Shown here: positions 60,523-64,000 of the stretch, piece after piece
How the letters are laid out: each line of letters opens with the position of its first letter
How positions within the stretch are numbered: the stretch's first letter is position 1
Program-made: the position numbers and the translations under genes
DNA from: Polynucleobacter sp. MWH-HuK1
GTDB taxonomy: Bacteria; Pseudomonadota; Gammaproteobacteria; Burkholderiales; Burkholderiaceae
Length of the DNA stretch: 64,000 nt
NCBI RefSeq assembly: GCF_018881815.1
Contig: NZ_JACVPP010000001.1
Coordinates: forward strand, 1,745,654-1,809,653
Direction of reading: 5' to 3'
Notes under the pieces: model-generated
What the model was told of the DNA's origin: nothing
Database searches by the model: none
The model's input: only the letters and a program-made list of their open reading frames with translations

Positions 60523-61914
60523 GTGCTGCACTTTAAGTTATCGCGCCTGCGCGAGGATATTCCCTCCTTACTAAAACTAGCTGGGCCATTACTTATTGGT
60601 CAACTAGCGGTTATTGCTTTTGGCGTTCTAGATACAGCAATGACAGCTCGATACTCCGCTGACGACCTAGCAGCACTCGCAATGGCCTCAGCTATTTTCA
60701 TTAGTATTTATGTTGGGTTAACAGGCGTGATCTCTGCGCTTGCACCAATTGCAGGTCAACTATTTGGCGCGAAACGCTTTTCAGAAATCGGTGAAGAGGT
60801 TCGTCAAGCAACCTGGCTCGCTTTAGGACTGAGTGTTTTAGGCTGCTTCATTTTGCTCAACGCAGATCATTTACTTTCCATCTCACAAATGAATACCGCG
60901 ATTGAAGGCAAAGCAAAGTTATATCTCAATATCCTAGCAATCGGCCTACCTGCCAGCATGGGAATGCGCGTCCTGATGGCACTTCACAATGCCGTGTCGC
61001 GCCCTACCGTGATTACAGTGGTGCAAATCATCGGCCTAGCTCTTAAATTACCCCTCAACCTGCTCTTTATTTACGGTGGCTTAGGTATTGATGGCATGGG
61101 CGGTCCCGGTTGTGCCGTTGCCACTGTCATCATCAATTGGTCATGGCTACTCATGACTTTGGGCTTTGTATTGTTTGACCACTTTTACAAGCCATTTAAG
61201 ATCTTTACGCGCTTTAGTATGCCTAACTGGCACCGCATCTGGACTTTACTTAAACTTGGTACCCCTATTGGCTTTAGTTACTTGATTGAGGTGACTTCAT
61301 TCACCTTCATGTCTCTATTTATCGCTCGCCTTGGAACTACCGCATTAGCAGGCCATCAAATTGTGGCGAATATGGGGACCGTCATTTATATGGTGCCACT
61401 CTCACTCTCGATTGCAACGATGACACTAGTATCTCAATCGATTGGCGCCAATAAACCCGAGCGCGCCGAAGAGATCGGTTGGTCCTCCGTCTTTTTTACA
61501 ACCGCACTTTGTATCAGCATTGGTATTACCGTTTGGATTTTAAGAGCGCAGCTACTCGATTTATATGATCCACCGGCGGAAGTGAAGGCGTTCTCCATCC
61601 CCCTCTTCTTGTTTATTGCGTTTTATCAAGTGTTTGATGCGCTACAAATTACTGCGGCATTTATTTTGCGAGCTTACCGCATTGCTTTTTGGCCCATGGT
61701 CATCTACGCGGGTTCGCTTTGGGGTGTTGGCCTTGGTGGCGGCTACCTCATGGGCTTTAATGTCTTAGGTAATACGCCTGAGTTCTTGCGGGGGGCTAAT
61801 GGGTTCTGGGCCGGAAATAGCCTGAGCCTAGCTTTGGCTGCATGCTTTTTACTCTACCTCTTTAGAAGAACGGCGGAGCGCTATGAGAAAACGCATCCGC
61901 CGGTAGAGGTTTAA
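60523..61914 (+). CDS. MATE-family multidrug efflux protein
   Basis: 463 residues with 12 helices in two similar halves. LAGPLLIGQLAVIAFGVLDTAMT and the matching second-half segment LKLGTPIGFSYLIEVTSFTFM are the conserved MATE stretches of NorM-type drug:cation antiporters. The start is GTG at 60523, 3 bp after the stop of the previous gene, so the two are co-transcribed. Confidence 0.92.
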   Translation: MLHFKLSRLREDIPSLLKLAGPLLIGQLAVIAFGVLDTAMTARYSADDLAALAMASAIFISIYVGLTGVISALAPIAGQLFGAKRFSEIGEEVRQATWLALGLSVLGCFILLNADHLLSISQMNTAIEGKAKLYLNILAIGLPASMGMRVLMALHNAVSRPTVITVVQIIGLALKLPLNLLFIYGGLGIDGMGGPGCAVATVIINWSWLLMTLGFVLFDHFYKPFKIFTRFSMPNWHRIWTLLKLGTPIGFSYLIEVTSFTFMSLFIARLGTTALAGHQIVANMGTVIYMVPLSLSIATMTLVSQSIGANKPERAEEIGWSSVFFTTALCISIGITVWILRAQLLDLYDPPAEVKAFSIPLFLFIAFYQVFDALQITAAFILRAYRIAFWPMVIYAGSLWGVGLGGGYLMGFNVLGNTPEFLRGANGFWAGNSLSLALAACFLLYLFRRTAERYEKTHPPVEV

Positions 61915-61915
61915 T

Positions 61916-61934
61916 AAAAGGCTTTACGCCTTTT
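61916..61934. terminator. Bidirectional terminator between convergent genes
   Basis: AAAAGGC, loop TTTAC, GCCTTTT: a 7-bp stem with T runs on both strands. It lies between the MATE gene and the lipoprotein gene. Confidence 0.75.
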
Positions 61935-61948
61935 ACGTTTCTGCTCCG

Positions 61949-62995
61949 TTACTTATAAACCTTCAAAGTAGAAGCATCATCATCTAAACGTCTCTTCAAA
62001 TTGCGCTGCTGCCCTGCGGATCCAGGGTTATTGGTAATAAAGTTTTGATCAGCCAAATGCTTACGGACATCTTCCGCCAAATCCAAAGAAGCCAACTTCA
62101 TTAGCTTCGCGTTACTTGGTTTATGGCCGGTATCTCTACCGTCGATTTGAACGTCTTTGCCCTCTCCTGAAGCAACAAAAGAGGCCACGATTTGAGATGT
62201 CTTGGTGTCAATAATATTAAAGTCTACTGTCACCTCTAGCGTCACCTGTTGCGAGGTAGATTTTGTACCCGGGATATCTGCTACGTTATCTGTACTGGAT
62301 ATTTCAGCTAAAACGCCATACAACACATAGTCTGCATCACCAAAATCACCTGCCTTAATACGTTTGACGATATCAAAAAACTCGTCACCTTGATTAGGCG
62401 TAGCTACGGTAGCTTTAGCTTGAACTACTTTATAGCCGGACTTGATTAGCAGACCGCGAATAGGGTTAGCCAAATAACGCAATTCGCCATATTCACTATT
62501 ACTTTGATAGCCAGACTTCTTCATGCTTTGGGTACTTGCGATTGATGAGCTTGAGCCTGGTGTCGCAGCATCAACTAGTGGGGCTGGAGGCGCGCCTGTG
62601 CCAGGGCTTGTCGCCTTTGGATCAGATAAGTCTGTGAACTTCACTGGAAATGCAGATGAATTTGCGCCGCCTGTAATAGCAGAGGCATTTGCCTTATCAG
62701 CATCCACCTCTATTGTCTTTGGTGCAATAGTTGAGGATATGCTGTTTCCTGTCGTTGTTCTAGTCTCCTCAATAAAGGTTAAGTTCTTACCTTCTCTTTT
62801 GAAGTAGATATCCGTCACGGCAATAGACTTCGAATCAGCATTAAGAGCCTCAGCATTAATGACTGGATTCTTGGGTGGATCAGCAGGTCTTTGACCAACG
62901 ATCGCCGATTCTACGCTTGGAGCAGGCGGCTTAGTAGCACAACCAGCCAAGAAAACCAGACTCAGACTCGTGCAAGCTAAAAAGATTTTATTCAT
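61949..62995 (-). CDS. Uncharacterised lipoprotein beside LpoB
   Basis: 348 residues with a lipoprotein signal (LAGCAT, Cys19), a low-complexity Pro/Ser/Gly linker (about 120-165) and a C-terminal domain (about 165-335). The C-terminal domain has an alternating strand pattern like the CsgG/LpoB-type fold (YVLYGVLAEISST, TLEVTVDFNIIDTKTSQIVASFVASGEG). It follows lpoB by 34 bp on the same strand. It may act with LpoB on outer-membrane to cell-wall tasks, but this is inference. Confidence 0.7.
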   Translation of the reverse strand: MNKIFLACTSLSLVFLAGCATKPPAPSVESAIVGQRPADPPKNPVINAEALNADSKSIAVTDIYFKREGKNLTFIEETRTTTGNSISSTIAPKTIEVDADKANASAITGGANSSAFPVKFTDLSDPKATSPGTGAPPAPLVDAATPGSSSSIASTQSMKKSGYQSNSEYGELRYLANPIRGLLIKSGYKVVQAKATVATPNQGDEFFDIVKRIKAGDFGDADYVLYGVLAEISSTDNVADIPGTKSTSQQVTLEVTVDFNIIDTKTSQIVASFVASGEGKDVQIDGRDTGHKPSNAKLMKLASLDLAEDVRKHLADQNFITNNPGSAGQQRNLKRRLDDDASTLKVYK

Positions 62996-63029
62996 GTATG
63001 CTCAATTCTTTATGGTGTGAAATAGCGTA

Positions 63030-63620
63030 TTAGCGCGTTGCAGTCTTACGAATCTCTTTTTCATCAGCCCACTCAAGCAGACCAGATTCGTTATTAATCA
63101 GATTTAAGTTAAAGACGTAATAAACATCTTTTACATCTTTCGTATTCTTCACAATAGAAGCAATAGATCCCTCAATGCGATATTGAGCACCTTGCATATT
63201 GCCAGTTTTGGCAATTGTGCTGTTCTTATATAGGCCTGACTGATTCTGACGCTTAAGCTCTTCTGTTTGATTTTGCATCTCAGATACGCTAACGGCAAAA
63301 CGCACTTGACCACTTTTCATTAATTGCGTGCGGATCTTATCGGTAATGACGCGCGTATCAATGTACTCAGAAGTCTTATTCTTCACGTCTGCCAGGGTCA
63401 CAATAGGCGCATCCTTACTTCCAGAGATGGCTTTAGACTGCAGCAATGATCTTGTCATTGCCTCAGCTATCATCTGCAAATCAGTAGAGCCATAATTTAC
63501 GTTGACTGTCTCAACAGCTTTGGCATCGCCGTAACGAACTTGCGGTCCTGAGCAAGCAGCTAGAGCGGCTACAGACAAAACAATGGCGGATAAATGGATG
63601 GTCTTTGTCTTCATAGTCAT
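63030..63620 (-). CDS. lpoB: LpoB-like activator of penicillin-binding protein
   Basis: An outer-membrane lipoprotein of 196 residues with the lipobox LAACSG. The C-terminal globular domain (VNVNYGSTDLQMIAEAMTRSLL, ADVKNKTSEYIDTRVITDKIRTQL, YRIEGSIASI, YYVFNLNLIN) is that of LpoB, which stimulates PBP1b. ATG 63620 is chosen; a TTG lies 6 bp earlier and a second ATG 6 bp later. It lies between a YcfL-like gene and another lipoprotein gene, as ycfL-lpoB in E. coli. Confidence 0.9.
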   Translation of the reverse strand: MTMKTKTIHLSAIVLSVAALAACSGPQVRYGDAKAVETVNVNYGSTDLQMIAEAMTRSLLQSKAISGSKDAPIVTLADVKNKTSEYIDTRVITDKIRTQLMKSGQVRFAVSVSEMQNQTEELKRQNQSGLYKNSTIAKTGNMQGAQYRIEGSIASIVKNTKDVKDVYYVFNLNLINNESGLLEWADEKEIRKTATR

Positions 63621-63653
63621 TTTCAATCAGTCCTAATGTCTTCAAAAAGGTTT

Positions 63654-64000
63654 TTATTTGTATTGATTTAACTCAAAACGAAAGTCGGTAGCATCAGGTG
63701 TTGGAGCTATACCCATAATAACGGTCGTCTGACCTTTGCCAACCGTCACAGGCTTCCATGCCTCTTCATCTGTCACTGTCATGCCGTTTTTACCAATCCA
63801 TTTGAATCGATAAGAAACGAGATTCGATTTACTCTCATTCAAAATCGTCACTTGTGCAGTTAATACGCCATTGCGCATCAGACTTCGCATATCGGTAATT
63901 TGAATGCTATCTGTATCACCCATCCTTACCGTCATGTCCTTCATGGATGGTGTTGAGCTACACGCTGCTAGTGCAAGCGCGGTCAGAAGAATGGCAAGGT
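63654..64000 (-). CDS. YcfL-family (DUF1425) lipoprotein, N terminus beyond the window
   Basis: The C-terminal 96 residues begin at a methionine at 63944 and match YcfL/DUF1425 (for example the YRFKWIGKNGMTV strand and the AWKPVTVGKGQT turn). The same frame continues upstream to the window edge as a lipoprotein signal, LALAACSS, so the gene starts outside. YcfL is an outer-membrane lipoprotein found next to lpoB in E. coli; its role is unclear. The gap to lpoB is about 33 bp. Confidence 0.85.
   Translation of the reverse strand, partial: LAILLTALALAACSSTPSMKDMTVRMGDTDSIQITDMRSLMRNGVLTAQVTILNESKSNLVSYRFKWIGKNGMTVTDEEAWKPVTVGKGQTTVIMGIAPTPDATDFRFELNQYK

Overview
The window is a 64 kb piece of a bacterial chromosome of moderate G+C, densely packed with housekeeping genes. 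It carries no insertion sequences, integrases, CRISPR array or rRNA. Gene content and order point to a betaproteobacterium of the Burkholderiales, most like the freshwater genus Polynucleobacter. The signs are the ndk-rlmN-ispG-hisS-yfgM-bamB-der-hfq-hflX-hflK-hflC-hisZ-purA run, surE-pcm-nlpD, dnaX-ybaB-recR beside the SRP RNA, a betaproteobacterial HisZ, and compact spacing with many 1-16 nt overlaps. The genus is an inference; no database was searched.

Layout. 1-5.4 kb: end of an unidentified gene and its terminator, then rpiA and tal (pentose phosphate pathway, divergent), a small DUF2892 membrane protein, rlmB and rnr. 5.5-11.4 kb: tRNA-Leu(CAG), an APC amino-acid permease, a four-gene operon (MFS exporter, dienelactone-hydrolase-like enzyme, two unknowns), a two-helix channel-like protein and a small papain-fold-like protein. 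11.4-27.8 kb: malate synthase G, purA, hisZ, the HflKC/HflX/Hfq block, then der-bamB-yfgM-hisS-ispG-rlmN-ndk, all on the minus strand. 28-42 kb: a Bax-inhibitor-1 family protein, rlmD, a DEDDy exonuclease, nlpD-pcm-surE, a three-gene heavy-metal type RND efflux operon, an OprB-like porin and a lipoprotein. 42-46 kb: recR, ybaB, dnaX, the 4.5S SRP RNA, an ExoX-like nuclease and a YkgJ protein. 46-49.4 kb: a LexA-controlled umuDC operon flanked by a small membrane protein and a gene remnant. 49.7-58.7 kb: an AddAB-like nuclease/helicase pair, trxA, rho and rpmE2. 58.8-64 kb: a GT-C glycosyltransferase-like membrane protein with a MATE exporter, and a YcfL-LpoB-lipoprotein cluster cut by the window edge.

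How the parts fit together. RNA metabolism is well represented: Rho, Hfq, RNase R, RlmB, RlmD, RlmN, HflX, tRNA-Leu and SRP RNA. DNA repair includes AddAB, RecR, UmuDC and two DEDD exonucleases. The envelope is covered by BamB, NlpD, LpoB, HflKC, the RND pump, the OprB-like porin and MATE. The least conventional content is small. There are three previously unlisted short open frames encoding hydrophobic peptides of 26, 43 and 47 residues, each with a Shine-Dalgarno sequence exactly 6 nt from its start and two with their own terminators. There is also a decayed gene beside umuDC, and a channel-like plus cysteine-protease-like pair. I see no convincing new multi-gene system; the small membrane peptides are the best candidates for undescribed biology.
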